Shown piece by piece: positions 37,330 through 49,330 of a stretch of 64,000 bases of DNA. The notes beneath the pieces are model-generated. The model was not told the DNA's origin. It was given only the letters and a program-made list of their open reading frames with translations, and did not search any database. The first letter of the stretch is position 1. Each line of letters starts with the position of its first letter. The position numbers were made by a program, and so were the translations under genes. This stretch comes from Blastomussa wellsi (Eukaryota > Cnidaria > Anthozoa > Scleractinia > Plerogyridae): the NCBI GenBank assembly GCA_947652115.1, contig OX393571.1, positions 14,825,860 through 14,889,859 of the forward strand, in the 5' to 3' direction.

Positions 37330-40300
37330 TTATTCCTTGTCTTTAACTGACGCCGTCACGACACCGCTTTCGATTTCAGTGTTTAACTCTTTAACTACTG
37401 TCATGTGATCAAACTTCTCCGGGAATATATTGAAGGTTTTTAGAATCTCCTCTCTGCGATTTCCTTCTGAAGCGTAATACATCTGAACTTGATAAGCCAA
37501 CCACTGCGCATCCAACATGCTCTGTAAAAAATAGATGTATAAAGCAACACATCAATAAACAGCTCTATTCAACGACGTGCCGCACATTTTGTATTCAATG
37601 ACTATTCACGGTCTAGCAGCGTGACTTCTACGCTAGAGGAACTGAGCTGACCCTTGTTAGGTCTTGTTAAGGGAGCGTCTCATAGTCAACTATTCATGTA
37701 CGTAGTTTGTTGTTGCAAGTAGCCTGGGAGTTAGGACCATGCAATGACGTTTCGTAGCACCCAGAGTACTGAAATGTTTAGACTGCTTGCAGTCTGCTTT
37801 TCTCTCAAAATTCAGAAAGGGAGTGCGATAAAGAGGTTTAAGACGTGAGGAGGGATTGAGGCGGGACAAAAGTAAGTCTCGCCACAAGCCTTAAACCCCC
37901 AACGGCACCGTTTCAATATCAACGGCAAAACAATTAAAAAAATAAATTGTGGACAGAAAACATCGCATATGTTCTCGTAGCCTGCGAATACAGCCGTCGT
38001 CTTCCCTCCCGGCCTGAGAGGCGTTTCGCAAGAAGACGACGGCTGTATCCGCAGGGTAATGTTCTCGAGACGAAAACGCCGTTTTCAAATTTATAAAGCT
38101 TATTGGTGTGGACGAAGGCTCAATATTGCGCTAATCTTAACCATTCTTGTTGTTCATCGAAAGAGTGGCTCAATTCACTAACCATTTCATTCGTGTCTAC
38201 TTCTCCAACCATAAGGACTATTCCTGGAATATAAATTTAAAAGTGCGGTTAATAAATTAAAATAAATTAAGCAAAGTGGTTCTACATAATTACACCACAA
38301 AATGTAAATGAACGACTATTTCACAATCACAATACGACATTTACATGCATGTACCAATGTTTTGTTTACAGTGTACGAAGCTATTGAAGTTCGGTTCAGG
38401 TTGATCGACGTTATGGCATTATTGTCTTCCATAGGGTACCGTAGAATCCCGGTTATAAGCCCTGGGCTTATACAATTTCGTAAGGGTTTTTGGGTGGGCC
38501 TATAATCGGGGGGGCTTATAACCCGGGGGGCTTATAATAGGGAGGAAAAAAACGTCTAAAATATGTCGCTAATGTACCGCCTAATTATTGTTAACTGTAT
38601 ACGGTACCCGGTATAACAGGGGTATAACCGGGAGGAAATTTCTATTAGCAGAGAGGTGGGCTTATAATCGGGTGGGCTTATAACCGGGAGGAAATTTCTA
38701 TTAGCAGAGAGGTGGGCTTATAATCGGGGGGGCTTATAACCGGGGGGGCTTATAACCGGGATTCTACGGTATTTCCCCTGGGCAATAAGCTATGCATTTT
38801 CTACCGATCAAATTACATGTACCAACCTTTGTTGTCTCTAAGGTCTGTAAAATGCTTCATTGCCAGGGACCAAGGGGCATTTTCACCTCGTGTCTGTTGA
38901 AATGAAACCACAATGAAAATGGTAAAGTCTGCTTTCGAGCCTAGCTTATCGCGATTTCCGTAGCATGGAACAACAACTAAGAGTATTTCTACTCCCTCCT
39001 GGATGGGATGCTAGTCTATTGCAGGGTTATCCCCTCCGCCGTCCCTCCCCTCCCCTACCTGCGCCAACATTAAATCCGCCCGTACCCATTCATACATCTG
39101 CGGGCACTGTGAGAGTAAAGTGTCTTCCCCAAGAACAAACCGCAGTGCCCCGGCCATGGCACCACCTCGGACCGTTCGATTTAGAGGCCAGCGCGCTAAC
39201 TATTAGTTGAGCTTAGTTTGAAGGAAATTCCTCCATTTACGTTGTGTGCAAGCTCTGCGCTTATGACGTGAGAAGTTTTGCGCTGCAAGGATGCGCTATG
39301 GACGCTATGCAGTTAAACGGAATCACCGAAAATCGACGCGATCGCAGCAAAATGAAAATTTCCGGCTCTAATTACTATTACTAAATCGTCCGAAAATTAT
39401 CGAATGATAAGACCGAGATTAATGCATTGCGCAGATATATGTGAGGCTTTACAAAAGTAATTCTAGGTAAAGAAAATTACTAACGATTAAAATAGAGAAC
39501 GTTAAAAAATAGCAATTTAAAGGGGACAGACCGCGATTTAATGTTGGCTCCTGTAATAAATATCTAATTGCCATAACCGTTCATCAGTAGGATGCCTGTA
39601 ACGCTTGTTATTCCACAATTGGTTTCGGCGCCATTAAATCCTTGCACACTTGCACACGCAAGGTTCAAAAACCTGCGTTATTTCGATTTACAAGAACAGA
39701 ACGGCTTTCGGCCCTTTTATTGGGGTGAGCGGTGGTGTTGGGGGTGAAGAGATAATTCAAAACAGTTTCATAATTTCTATTGAAGTAAGGCTTTTTACAA
39801 ACGTTACTTCGAAACTTTAGCAACGCTACATTTTTTCCGCGGGGCAACGGAGCCAATCAGAACACTAAAAACCACTGCGCGCTTGCATCCTATTGGCTGA
39901 TTCATGCACGCGCAGAATAGCTCTTTGTCATGTCACAGTGGAAAAAACTTTTTCTCATTCTGAGGACAGAAACGCTTTTGAACAGACGGCTATTATAGTT
40001 CTCACTGCATTGACTGCAAAAAAGTGAAAAATTAATATGGGAATTGTTTGGAGCTCTTATAAATTGAAAAGGGAAGAGAAAGCCAAGAAGAAAAGGTATA
40101 AAATAAAAACATGACATATCTCGCTAAAAGTTGGAAAATAGTTTGAACAAGCTTTCCTTTATCCACAGGCTACGGAATGAGAATCGCTTTCACAATCCTG
40201 AAGTTCAGTGTATTCCTGAGAGATTACCAAAGACGTCACTTCAAATGAAGGACGAAACTCTAACCCTTGAAGAAAATATCAACCCTGATGAAATTGACCT

Positions 40301-42049
40301 CCATATGAGTGAAGATTGGAAACTACCTTACAAGAATATAAGGTAAGGGAGACGTTCTATTTTGTTAAGGATTATGATAGAGCTTTAAAGCACGAATATG
40401 CAGTTTCAATTATTTCCAATTTCATTTTAACCTCTGGCACTGAACAGACACCAAATATAGTTGTTTGCCCGTCTGAAGTTTCCTCACATCCCCTCTTTAG
40501 GATCTTGAAAGGCGCAAAAGAAATTGAACTGATTTGTAACGTGTTTGTACATTCGCGCATTAAAATTAGCGCTTCTGTGGAATGATGAAAATAAGTGACA
40601 AAGCTTGGGGTTCAAATAGACGCTGCACTTCACTTCAAATTGAAACGCAATAATCTCAAATAAAGGTAAACCGGTGTTAAAGCCAGCGTTTATTACCGTT
40701 TTATTCGAGGCGCGGTGCGTAATCAAGAAAATACTGTACCTTGAACCTATTACATTAAGAAAAAGAATTTGTCATACGCAACTATTATAGGTGGTACCAA
40801 ATCGTTAAATTTTCCTTTTCAGTTTACATTTCATCTGATTGGGGTGCATGTTTGTCTCTCTGCAGACCTCTAAAAGACGATCAGTGCTTGCAGCACAAAG
40901 ATGCAACTTTGAATGAAACAAGCTTCTCTGAGTTAAAAACCAAACTTGAAGCTTGGAAGTTCTACCAATTCAAAACACAACATCCTCTGGATAAATGGAC
41001 TGCCAGTTCACTCCCTAATCTGTATTTCACAGATATGTAATTTGAGGAGTGTGTAGTCGAACATTTTTACTTCACTTGTATTGTATCATAGATTGTCGCT
41101 GGCTCCTAAATGAGAGTGTAATGTACAGTATTCTCAAATGATCAAAAGGATGATTGTGTGGAAATAGAATGCAAACATCGTGTTTGTTTTGTTTGTTGTA
41201 AATAGAAGAATCGTTCGTTTTCATATAATAAAGTAATTTAACAACGAAAAGCATTTTAAAAGTCAGTCACTAATCACGTGAAAAACTAAAACCAACCGTC
41301 ATTTGATGAATACTTCCCGCGCTTGGTAGCCGTTAAAAAATTTTCCCACCCTTGTTGCTGGTTACATATTTTCCTGCTCTTGGCGCTGGTTGAGTGTTTT
41401 CCTGTGATGGTACAGGTTACATAATTATTTTCCCGCCCTTGGCACCAGTTACCGGTACCTGTTTTAGCACCGGTTACATGGTTTTGTGCTTGGCACTTGA
41501 TGCAGGTTTTTGCCTCGAGTTTTGATTGGTTTATTGAATTTTTCTAGACTCGTCTCCAGTCATCTCTCCTGTCCTCGTGAAGGGCGAGAGTAGAGGTGTA
41601 TTCAGGGAACCGGAGAGGATGATGGGATTAAGGAAGAAGAAAAGAGAAAAATCGAAAAGTTCTTTGCATAATTTTTTGACCTAGCTTCGTTTAGAGATAT
41701 GAAGAGGCTCAGCTGGCGCAATTTCAGTAACGCGAGTTGTTCTCGCCCCAGACCGGACCAAACCAGCAAGGGTCTTAAAACAACCGAGGAGAACATGCTG
41801 CAATGACATAGCAAATGATTAAGGACGATACACCATAGGGCCCCGGCTCCTGCACGTTCACTGTTATGATCAACATGGAGCATTAAAAAACCCACACACT
41901 TATCTCAAAGAGTAGGTCATAACGTTCCCAGAGTTGTGGTTTGGTCTTTGCCTGTTGCGCGGTCAAGACTGGGGTGGGAAGTGCTCGGAGATATTAGCTG
42001 ATAAAGCTACTAAACAAATCCAAGGGTAATGAAGTATACAAATGAATAG

Positions 42050-42094
<45 letters not shown>

Positions 42095-45000
42095 GTATAA
42101 CAATATAATTTGGTTTAATCAACTGGGTTGATAATGTCAATTGGCCACCGTAAAGAGATTCAAGAGCTGACGTTTCGAGCGTTAGCCCTTCGTCGGAGAG
42201 AATCCGCACAGTTCAGTGTTCAGTGTTCTCTTTTGTTCTTGTGAGGGGTAGGAGTGAAGGGAGAATGGGTCAAGTCCCCATGCTGGTACCCAAGCTTCCT
42301 CATTAATATGAAACTGAGAGATTACTGGGCTCTAAAGAGGTATTAAATTTGGTTTACTTGTTCAAACAGAATTAAAAGCCAGTTAAACAAGTCAAAATGA
42401 ACATTCTTACTTGATAATGAAGAAGAGAAGTGAAGTAACACTTGTGATCTTTAAATTCAGCATACATGAATTCATATCCCTGTTCCCTTGGAATAGGGTA
42501 GATGAACTGAAACCAGAAATACAGTAAAACAGGCGGGTGAACATGCAGTTAATCATGTGACCAAATTTTGCAGAAGAGAAGTCCTTTTCCCACAAATTTG
42601 GGTCCACCCAAAGCAAGCTGAAAATGTCAAGAAGGTTGCAAAAGACTGATTTGCCTGAAACCAATACAACGTGAGGTCCCATGGAATTTCCAGAGGGGCA
42701 GGGGGGAGGAGGGTAGTCTTACAAAAAATTCCTTTAATGGGGGAGAAATGGATAATTTATGGAACTACACAATCATTTGGTGAGAAACTCATCTTCTAGT
42801 TTAACACCTACCAGAGGGAATTTAAGGAATCTCTCTTCCATTCTGTCATACAAATTACTCTACAAATAAAACAAAATTTACGGTTAATCTTGTTCTGAAG
42901 TTACTTTTAAATATCACTTTCATTTGTGTATATTGAAATATTGTGAAGTGCATAGAGCAGGAGTGGACAGTTAAATATTGCAGTTATTTTGTTATTAATA
43001 ATGCACTACATACTGGAATGACAGCGCTGATGCAGTCCTTATCTTTGTGATATTCTCGCCAGATCTGGAAAGCAAATTAGAAAAAAAATCAGCAACTAAG
43101 ATTCATATTTTGAATATATTAGGTTCTTATAAGATTTGCCGTGTGAGATGGGCTCATGGTTGGCAGGTTTGACTCTAGATTGAGCAATCTGTGTTCTAGA
43201 ATAGCTGGGTTCACAGTGTGGTGTTCTTGTGCAAGCCACTTTACACTCACAGTGCCTCTCTCTCTACCGAGGTGTAACCAAACAAAATGCTGGAGAGTAA
43301 CCTGCGATGGACTAGCATCCCATCCAGGGGGAGTGGAAATACTCCTAGCCACTTTATAGTAACCTGCGATGGCCTAGCATCCCATCCAGGGGGAGTGGAA
43401 ATACTCCTAGCCACTTCATAGTAACCTGCGATGGACTTGCATCCCATTCAGGGGGAGTAGAAATACTCCTAGCCACTTCATAGTAACCTGCGATGGACTA
43501 GCATCCCATCCAGGGGGAGTAGAAATACTCCTAGCCACTTCATAGTAACCTGCGATGGACTAGCATCCCATCCAGGGGGAGTGGAAATACTCCTAGCCAC
43601 TTCGTAGTAACCTGCGATGGACTAGCATCCCATCCAGGGGGAGTGGAAATACTCCTAGCCACTTCATAGTAACCTGCGATGGACTAGCATCCCATCCAGG
43701 GGGAGTGGAAATACTCCTAGCCACTTCATAGTAACCTGCGATGGACTAGCATCCCATCCAGGGGGAGTGGAAATACTCCTAGCCACTTCGTAGTAACCTG
43801 CGATGGACTAGCATCCCATCCAGGGGGAGTGGAAATACTCCTAGCCACTTCATAGTAATGAATTTGTTTTATGAGCAACTTGGGTTTAAAAGGCTTCACT
43901 TTTCTCGCAAAAAATCAAATAATAACCAAAAATAAACAACAATGGTACTGTCACGACTGAAGAAAACTAAACAAATTACAACCAACAAACTTGACCCATA
44001 TTTTTCCAAAGATGTACTGTCCATGTTGTGACTGGATTATAATATGGAACATTAATCGGGAATGTTTTCATTATAATAATACTGACCTGTCCAATTTCTT
44101 CCGCATTTTTGTCCATAATTTTATCCAGATGCATAATGGAGCTTAATGTCTAGCCAATGAAAAGAAATCATCACCTATTAGATTTTTTTATAGCATATTA
44201 GTGTACACTCAGTCATATTGGAAATCTAAGACCATGGAAATCATGTTCTCAAACTCATTAATAATTCATCGAGTTAAAACAAAGAAAATCATAACCGTGA
44301 AGGAGGTTTGGATACCCGATCTTAATTAGCATAGATTTTGACGATTTTATTTCTCCGTTTACTCCTTAGTTTTTGTTTCGATTGAGAAGATATATCAAAC
44401 ACTCGAGACAGTGTTTCACCGGCTACCCAAACAACTTGAAGTTCGTTAAAAATACTCTGCTGCATGTTGTATTTTCAATTCTCTTCTCGGTGTTTGGATA
44501 TCCCGATGAAACACTGTCTCTCGTGTTTGTTGTATTACTTAACAAACTCATGAGTGATCATCATCACCTTTTCCTGGAAACAATATCTATGTTTTGGCAA
44601 GAAGACAAAAACGAATGCCAACAAAACAGAAATGAAATGTGAAAATCAAAGAGATGGAACTTCAAATTCCATATTTTTTTCGAAATTCATACAAAAATGA
44701 GAAACAAATTGAAATGGTTCAAATTTGGGTAGAGGTATTTGCATTCATAGGATTTAATGAATCAAACTTTTTGGAAACAAACAAGCTCATCATGCTACCG
44801 GGGACTTTCCAGGAAATTGAGGAATAAAGATTTTGAACGGGTAGCTGGCCCTTAATGAAACACGTAGATGTAGTTTGCTCTACACTTAGATATCCCTCAA
44901 GACTTGACACATTATTGCCACTCCTAGGTTTTGTAATTTAAGTGAAAAATTAAAAATATTTGCCTTCTGTCCATATGTAGAGGCTTCGCCACTGGATGAC

Positions 45001-48000
45001 AAAGGATTGCTGCCAAGAATTGAACTCTGACAAAAAATAATACAAAACGAAAAAGTTAAAAAGTTTCATTCTCTCCAGAAGTAAATTATTCAAAATTAAG
45101 GTGTCTAAAGACCAAACTGTTCAAAATCTTCTTATCTGTTTCATGTCTAATGGGCTAGCCTAAGTTGGTTTCCCTTTTGTAAGCACTAAATGCCATCTTT
45201 GACAGACAATGCCATTACTGGAAGCAAGCTCTTTGATGCCATAACTGCTCTAGTTTAGAACTGGACTAGGTGAAAACAGCGGAACTTGCAACTGATTTCA
45301 TGATATGCATTCACCACACTATTATATGTATCTGGTATGTATAGAAAATGAATTATTTGAAATTATCAGTTTTGGCCATCAATCAATGTCAATGGCCAAC
45401 AATCATTTAAACAGAACTTTATATGTATATATAGCGCTCTGTCAAGAGTCTCCAATTTCAAATCTCTTGCACTCTGGGCATCAGTGAGTCTCCAAAGATG
45501 AGACAGGTTGAAGACTGGAATTGCCGTGGGCCAAGTTATCATGCAATGGTAAAACTGCATAAAGCTAATTTAAGAACTGCATCAAGCTGTATGGAAGATG
45601 AGTGCACAGGATGTCTAGGGGCCTCCAGTGTGATCAGCTGGCCTCTAGACAGTTAACACTTCCATGGCTGGCAATCCCCGCCACCCAGACATGAGCACCC
45701 ACCTTCAGTCATCCAGAAGCCTATCACACTGAAAAAACAGTGGAACATGGCAAAAAGAAAAAACTCCAATGCTCCACTAAAGATCTGCTTCATTGCACCA
45801 CACTGAAACAAACCACAATGCTGAGGGCACTGCATCTGCAATCCCCCCCCCCCCCCCCCCCGAGGAACGCTGACCGCCTGACGAATGCCAGCTTCTTTGC
45901 TGTTAACTTAGTTAGATTGAGCAACTAGTATGTACTGTAAGGAGAAATTAGTGTCAAGCATATTTAAAAACTCACATTAATTGCCTTTTGCTGGAGTTTC
46001 TTTTTAAATCTTTCAGCTTCTCTTCTTGCTGTAGCATCTACACAAAACTTCTCCTCCACACTCTTCTCTTGTCTGCAAACACAGTTAATAGAGGGCAATG
46101 ATTACATGACGCTTGACAGATATCAAAGGAGTCAATAAAAAGGAACAGATTCATGTTGGAAGGTCCGCAACCATGCACATCTTTAGTTTTGAGCCCATAT
46201 CAAGGCAGGAAACTTGGGCCGTCTGAACATTTAGGACGGGTAACTTTCAGGGGTTTCAAAATGTTTTGAAGTAGGTGTCGTCGACTGGAAGAGTAGGCAG
46301 CTGTTATAGGTGAGCTTTTTGGTCACAAGCTGATTGCTATGACCAGAGTAGCCGGCGGCATAATAGTCAAGTAGCCGGTGGAACTCCGGCTGTCGTCGCC
46401 TTGTTTTGAAACCCCTGAACTTTTCTGTTCTGACAAGCAAAAACGTGAGCCCAGTTGTCCGAATGGACGACCAAGTGGTACAGGTCATACTAAAAGAAAG
46501 TCAGCAACCTTTAGCTACCTGCTTTCTTTGGATATACAATAAATCATTCTTTCCATATTTGATAACTTAAGTGCCCTAAAAAATAACTAGCTCTTGCAAA
46601 AAGTAAATTAAAATATCAGTTTTTTTTATGTTGTGTATTTGATTTCGTCAAGCGAAGTGCCGCCATTAAATGCCATGCGAGTCCTGCTGTACAGTATAAC
46701 AGAAGGCACATGATACCACATGTGTTTGTGTTCAGTGAGATTAGTGCTTTTCCTGGACAAGTAGCTTTGTGGTTCGGACAAGCAAAATACACATTGCACT
46801 TGTCCGAAGGGACAGGTGAATTAAAAAGAAAGTTTCTTGCCCTGCATATATGATGCATGAATTAGTAGTAGTAGTAAACTTTATTTCAACTGCATTATCA
46901 AGCTATTGATTAGTATGAACACACAGAACCACTTCTGTATTTTGCCAGGTTTTGTGCCCCGACAAGGCCCAAAAATATATAATGTAACAAAGAACTTTGT
47001 CTGGCTTCATAATTACTGTGGTTTTCAATAACATGCGAACTCAGAAGTTCAAAACCTAACCAACGATTGCGTTTTTCGCTGCCGTCAATCATAATTGCGG
47101 TAAAAGCTTATAAACCTTGAAAATCAGAAACAAACAAAATTGATCGAAGTCTACCAATCACAACTGACAGACGTGACCTTTTGACCCTGTTGAAGTGTAC
47201 CTCTGTTTCCTGAGAGGTCCGCTTGATGATTGACGGCAGCGAAAAACATAACTGTCGACATAAGCAGAGTTTGCGTGTTATTGAAAGGCGCTATAAAGTG
47301 TTACTTCAATGAAAAAATGAATGTTGTTCTTATTCTCTTTCGAGGCACAATAATTGGCATGGTGCATTCTTGCCAAATATAAAATCGAAATCGAAAGAGA
47401 ACAAGAACAACATTTTTTACTAAATATCAATTATAGTCAAGAATTGACACACGTTTTTGAAAAATTCTGATACTCACTTTGGTAGATGCAGTATACTTGA
47501 AGGGGGGGGGGGGGGTCCAACACATTTTTTTGGTTGAAAATTTATACCCTCTGCATTTTTTGGGTCAAGAGACCTGTCCCATATTTTTTAATACCTCAGA
47601 ATTGAGGTATTTAAATCTTGTATATTTTTAGGTGGGTTATTTTGATGCCAGGTATTTTTGGGGTGTAAAATTCCAAGCTCATGTATTTTTTTGGGTTCGC
47701 AATACAAAGCTCTGTGAGACCTCCCCATCATTGGGGCAAAAAAACTTGTAAGCCAACTTTCATGCCAACAACCAAAAAGTAAGAAGCTGATCATGTGCTC
47801 TATAGGAATACTTGCTATGCAGTTTACGCAAAAACTTGTTTTGCCTTTTTAGTGACTCAGTTGAACTTGTTTGGCATGTGGTCCCGTGGGGGGGGTACTC
47901 CCGGAAATTTTGGATAGGGGTGTGCCGCCCAGGGTCCTGAACCCTTACCCTATTTAAGGGTGGGGGAAGCGAAAACTGATACCCTATTTAAGGACCGAAC

Positions 48001-49074
48001 CCGAAAAATGATACCCTATTTAAGGAAAAAACAAAATTATTAATAGCATAAAAGGAAGACTTTATTTTTTTCTTTTTGTGGCGAGAGGAGGAGTTGCGTG
48101 TTATTACCCGCTAAACGGCTATCATGAAACCGATTAAACCTCTGTTGCAAAATGGTTACAGTACTGTCAAGTTAACACAAAAATTGAAAAAACATTCGTT
48201 TAGGCGGGCGTTTGCAAACTCTAGTATTAGATAATACAATTTAGATACCCTATCTAAGGACTAGGCCAGGAACGCATTGCCAAAAGGAGCAAAAATGATA
48301 CCCTATTTAAGGATCGAGAACCTCGAAAACCATACCCTATCGGGCGGCACATACCTATATAGCCCATATATGGGAGTACCCCCCCCCCGGGCATGTGGTA
48401 CATAGAAAACTCTGCAAGTGCCAAACTTTGTATATTGGCCAAGGGCCATTCCATTTTATATCCACTCCCCCCTATAGATGAGATTTTCTGAAGGGCTTCG
48501 AAAGTTGTTTCTGAGGGGTATAGCTCCATTGGCATTCTTGATCTTCAAATATTTCTGAGGGTGCAAGGGGAAAAGAGAGCATTTTTTCTGAAGCAGTTAA
48601 GAAAAACCTGGTTTTTCTTAGGGGGGATCTTGTTGGCACTTTGATCTTTTTTTTTGGGGGGGGGGGGGTTGGTGGATATAAAACTGAATGGCCCCAACTG
48701 TCAGGTGCCATGCAGCCCCCCCGCAACCCAAGCCACTCAGACTCTATGTACTACGAAATTCTCAGCAGAGACAACAGAAGAAATGTATGGAAATCAGTAA
48801 GGGGAATTCACAATACGATATTCGTACCGAAAGCATAAAAGACAACTTACAGTCTGCCCTTCTTGATCTCGTTCCTGACTTTCTTGATCCTCTCCGCATA
48901 TTTATCGTAAAAAGGATTCGATTCAATGCCGTCACTTGCAGAATAAACAGCTCTGGATGACGAAAGAAACCTTAGTCTTGTTTCATTTAAAATTTGGGAC
49001 CTAACCCCTTGAATACAAGAGGTTGTTTTTGCGAATTTTCTGAGGCAAGAACAAATCCGCATGCTGGCAGCCAT
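37330..49074 (-). CDS. ATPAF1: ATP synthase mitochondrial F1 complex assembly factor 1, complete, 10 exons
   Basis: Mitochondrial matrix chaperone that holds free F1 beta subunits during ATP synthase assembly. Exons on the - strand: 49074-48851, 46072-45976, 45026-44964, 44149-44087, 43064-43014, 42859-42812, 42506-42411, 38893-38827, 38223-38183, 37521-37330. They join in phase to 313 residues (human about 328). The N-terminus is rich in Arg/Ser and lacks acid, fitting a mitochondrial presequence; then NPFYDKYAERIKK, TLSSI, NAEEIGQIWREY, PIPREQGYEF, GIVLMVGEVD and QWLAYQVQMYYA, all close to human ATPAF1. Intron 3 begins AGAAG|GCAAAT and so seems to be a GC-AG intron. AATAAA overlaps the stop codon. 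Intron 7 contains another gene on the + strand. Confidence 0.93.
37906..38120. mobile_element. Older inverted-repeat element interrupted by a palindrome
   Basis: GACGAAAACGCCGTTTTCAAA and GGTGTGGACGAAGG on the right resemble 15060-15170 (CAATTTGAAAACGG, TAGTGTGGACGAAG). The left part has CCGTTTCAATATCAACGGC. The small palindrome at 37978-38058 is inserted in it. Confidence 0.5.
37978..38058. mobile_element. 81-bp palindromic element with 9-bp target duplication
   Basis: Arms TAGCCTGCGAATACAGCCGT and ACGGCTGTATCCGCAGGGTA, with AGACGAC pairing within. ATGTTCTCG is on both sides exactly (37969-37977, 38059-38067). A related palindrome is at 58928-58980. Confidence 0.88.
38437..38771. mobile_element. 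335-bp element with TACCGTAGAATCCCGG ends
   Basis: Perfect inverted ends TACCGTAGAATCCCGGTTAT. The interior is a run of GGGCTTATAACCGGG units (about ten). Ends start and finish with TA, as in TA-targeting Tc1/mariner-pogo elements (inference). It lies in ATPAF1 intron 8. Confidence 0.85.
38966..39205 (-). repeat. Dispersed SINE-like repeat, inverted copy 2
   Basis: CCTGGATGGGATGCTAGTCT, TTAAATCCGCCCGTACCCAT, ACTGTGAGAGTAAAGTGTCT in order. The same blocks are at 50160-50365. Confidence 0.7.
39853..39896 (+). promoter_or_regulatory. Pair of CCAAT boxes upstream of the nested gene
   Basis: AGCCAATCAG (CCAAT 39853-39857) and the inverted ATTGG at 39892-39896, about 150-180 bases before the ATG of the small + strand gene. 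This suggests a local promoter. No TATA box is obvious. Confidence 0.35.
40037..41040 (+). CDS. Small three-exon gene of unknown function, nested antisense in ATPAF1 intron 7
   Basis: Exons 40037-40095, 40169-40342 and 40866-41040; introns 73 and 523 bases with standard signals (AAAAG|GTATAA, ATCCACAG|G, TATAAG|GTAAGG, CTCTGCAG|A). Phases fit at both joints and give 135 residues ending TAA. AATAAA follows at 41227-41232. The protein starts MGIVWSSYKLKREEKAKKKR: a short hydrophobic/aromatic start and then a basic stretch. The middle is acidic (NPDEIDLHMSEDWKLPYKN); the end is aromatic and polar (WKFYQFKTQHPLDKW, LYFTDM). No membrane span, no domain I recognise. It resembles the size and style of small ciliary or mitochondrial accessory proteins, but that is a guess. 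Confidence 0.6.
42045..42206 (+). repeat. Solo part copy of the 33.9-kb AATAGACC element
   Basis: AAGTTTCTAAAGAAACTGTG to GACGTTTCGAGCGTTAGCCC, as at 33905-34065. No right half. It lies between ATPAF1 exons 7 and 8. Confidence 0.7.
43150..43858 (+). repeat. SINE-like repeat with 62-bp tail unit amplified nine times
   Basis: 43150-43300 matches the dispersed repeat at 8280-8462. From 43299 a 62-bp unit, AACCTGCGATGGACTAGCAT..., repeats at exactly 62-base steps (43361, 43423, 43485, 43547, 43609 ...) to 43858. The unit is the terminal part of the same element. It lies in ATPAF1 intron 4. Confidence 0.9.
44396..44529. mobile_element. 134-bp foldback element with GAGACAGTGTTTCA ends
   Basis: CAAACACTCGAGACAGTGTT on the left and ATGAAACACTGTCTCTCGTG on the right. 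In ATPAF1 intron 3; the 89-residue + strand frame over it is a by-product. Confidence 0.75.
46864..47021 (-). repeat. Retroelement 3' end on - strand
   Basis: (TAG)n followed by AAACTTTATTTCAACTGCAT. Reversed, this is an AATAAAGTTT end with a trinucleotide tail. The body upstream (to about 47020) is short and non-coding. No target duplication found. Confidence 0.45.
47022..47292. mobile_element. Inverted-repeat element, second copy of the 11.7-kb family
   Basis: Ends TCAATAACATGCGAACTC and, inverted, TCAATAACACGCAAACTC; inner arms GTTTTTCGCTGCCGTCAATC. The centre (ACAGACGTGACCTTTTGACC) matches the copy after MAP3K1 in reverse. It lies in ATPAF1 intron 1. Confidence 0.75.
47887..48391. mobile_element. 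~505-bp element built of TACCCTATTTAAGG motifs
   Basis: Inverted ends GGGGGGTACTCCC and GGGAGTACCCCCC, with GGGTGTGCCGCCC / GGGCGGCACA just inside. The motif ATACCCTATTTAAGG or a close form occurs at about 47945, 47978, 48011, 48245 and 48297. No gene. Confidence 0.75.
48443..48693. mobile_element. ~250-bp element with GGGCCATTC-GTTTTATATCC ends
   Basis: Left GGGCCATTCCATTTTATATC, right GATATAAAACTGAATGGCCC. In ATPAF1 intron 1, next to the 47.9-kb element. Confidence 0.65.
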
Positions 49075-49330
49075 GTTGGAAATAAAATGTTCTTCACCAG
49101 TCTTCTTCCGCAGGAGGCCACGCGGGGTTGAGCGCCAGATGAGGAGGCTGAGAGGGAAGGTTTAATAAAGGGAAGGGAAGGTATCCCCATTGATTTTGCC
49201 GCGCAAATGATAAATTCAGTGACAAGGGGCTCTGATTTCTTGTCGCTCAGGGCAACCTCTTGGTCTGAATTTTAAACCCTCACCTAATATCACAGGCAGC
49301 CCAAGCTCCTTTCAGAACTGTCCAACAGCA

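Noticed and set aside
38437..38771. Interstitial telomere-like repeat
   Set aside because: The unit GGGCTTATAACCGGG is not TTAGGG and is bounded by perfect inverted ends.
43299..43858. Evenly spaced repeats resembling a CRISPR array
   Set aside because: The units are contiguous 62-bp tandem copies with no unique spacers, in an animal intron, derived from a dispersed element.
44373..44827. Two + strand frames of 89 and 62 residues
   Set aside because: The first covers a foldback element in an ATPAF1 intron; neither has similarity or splice support.
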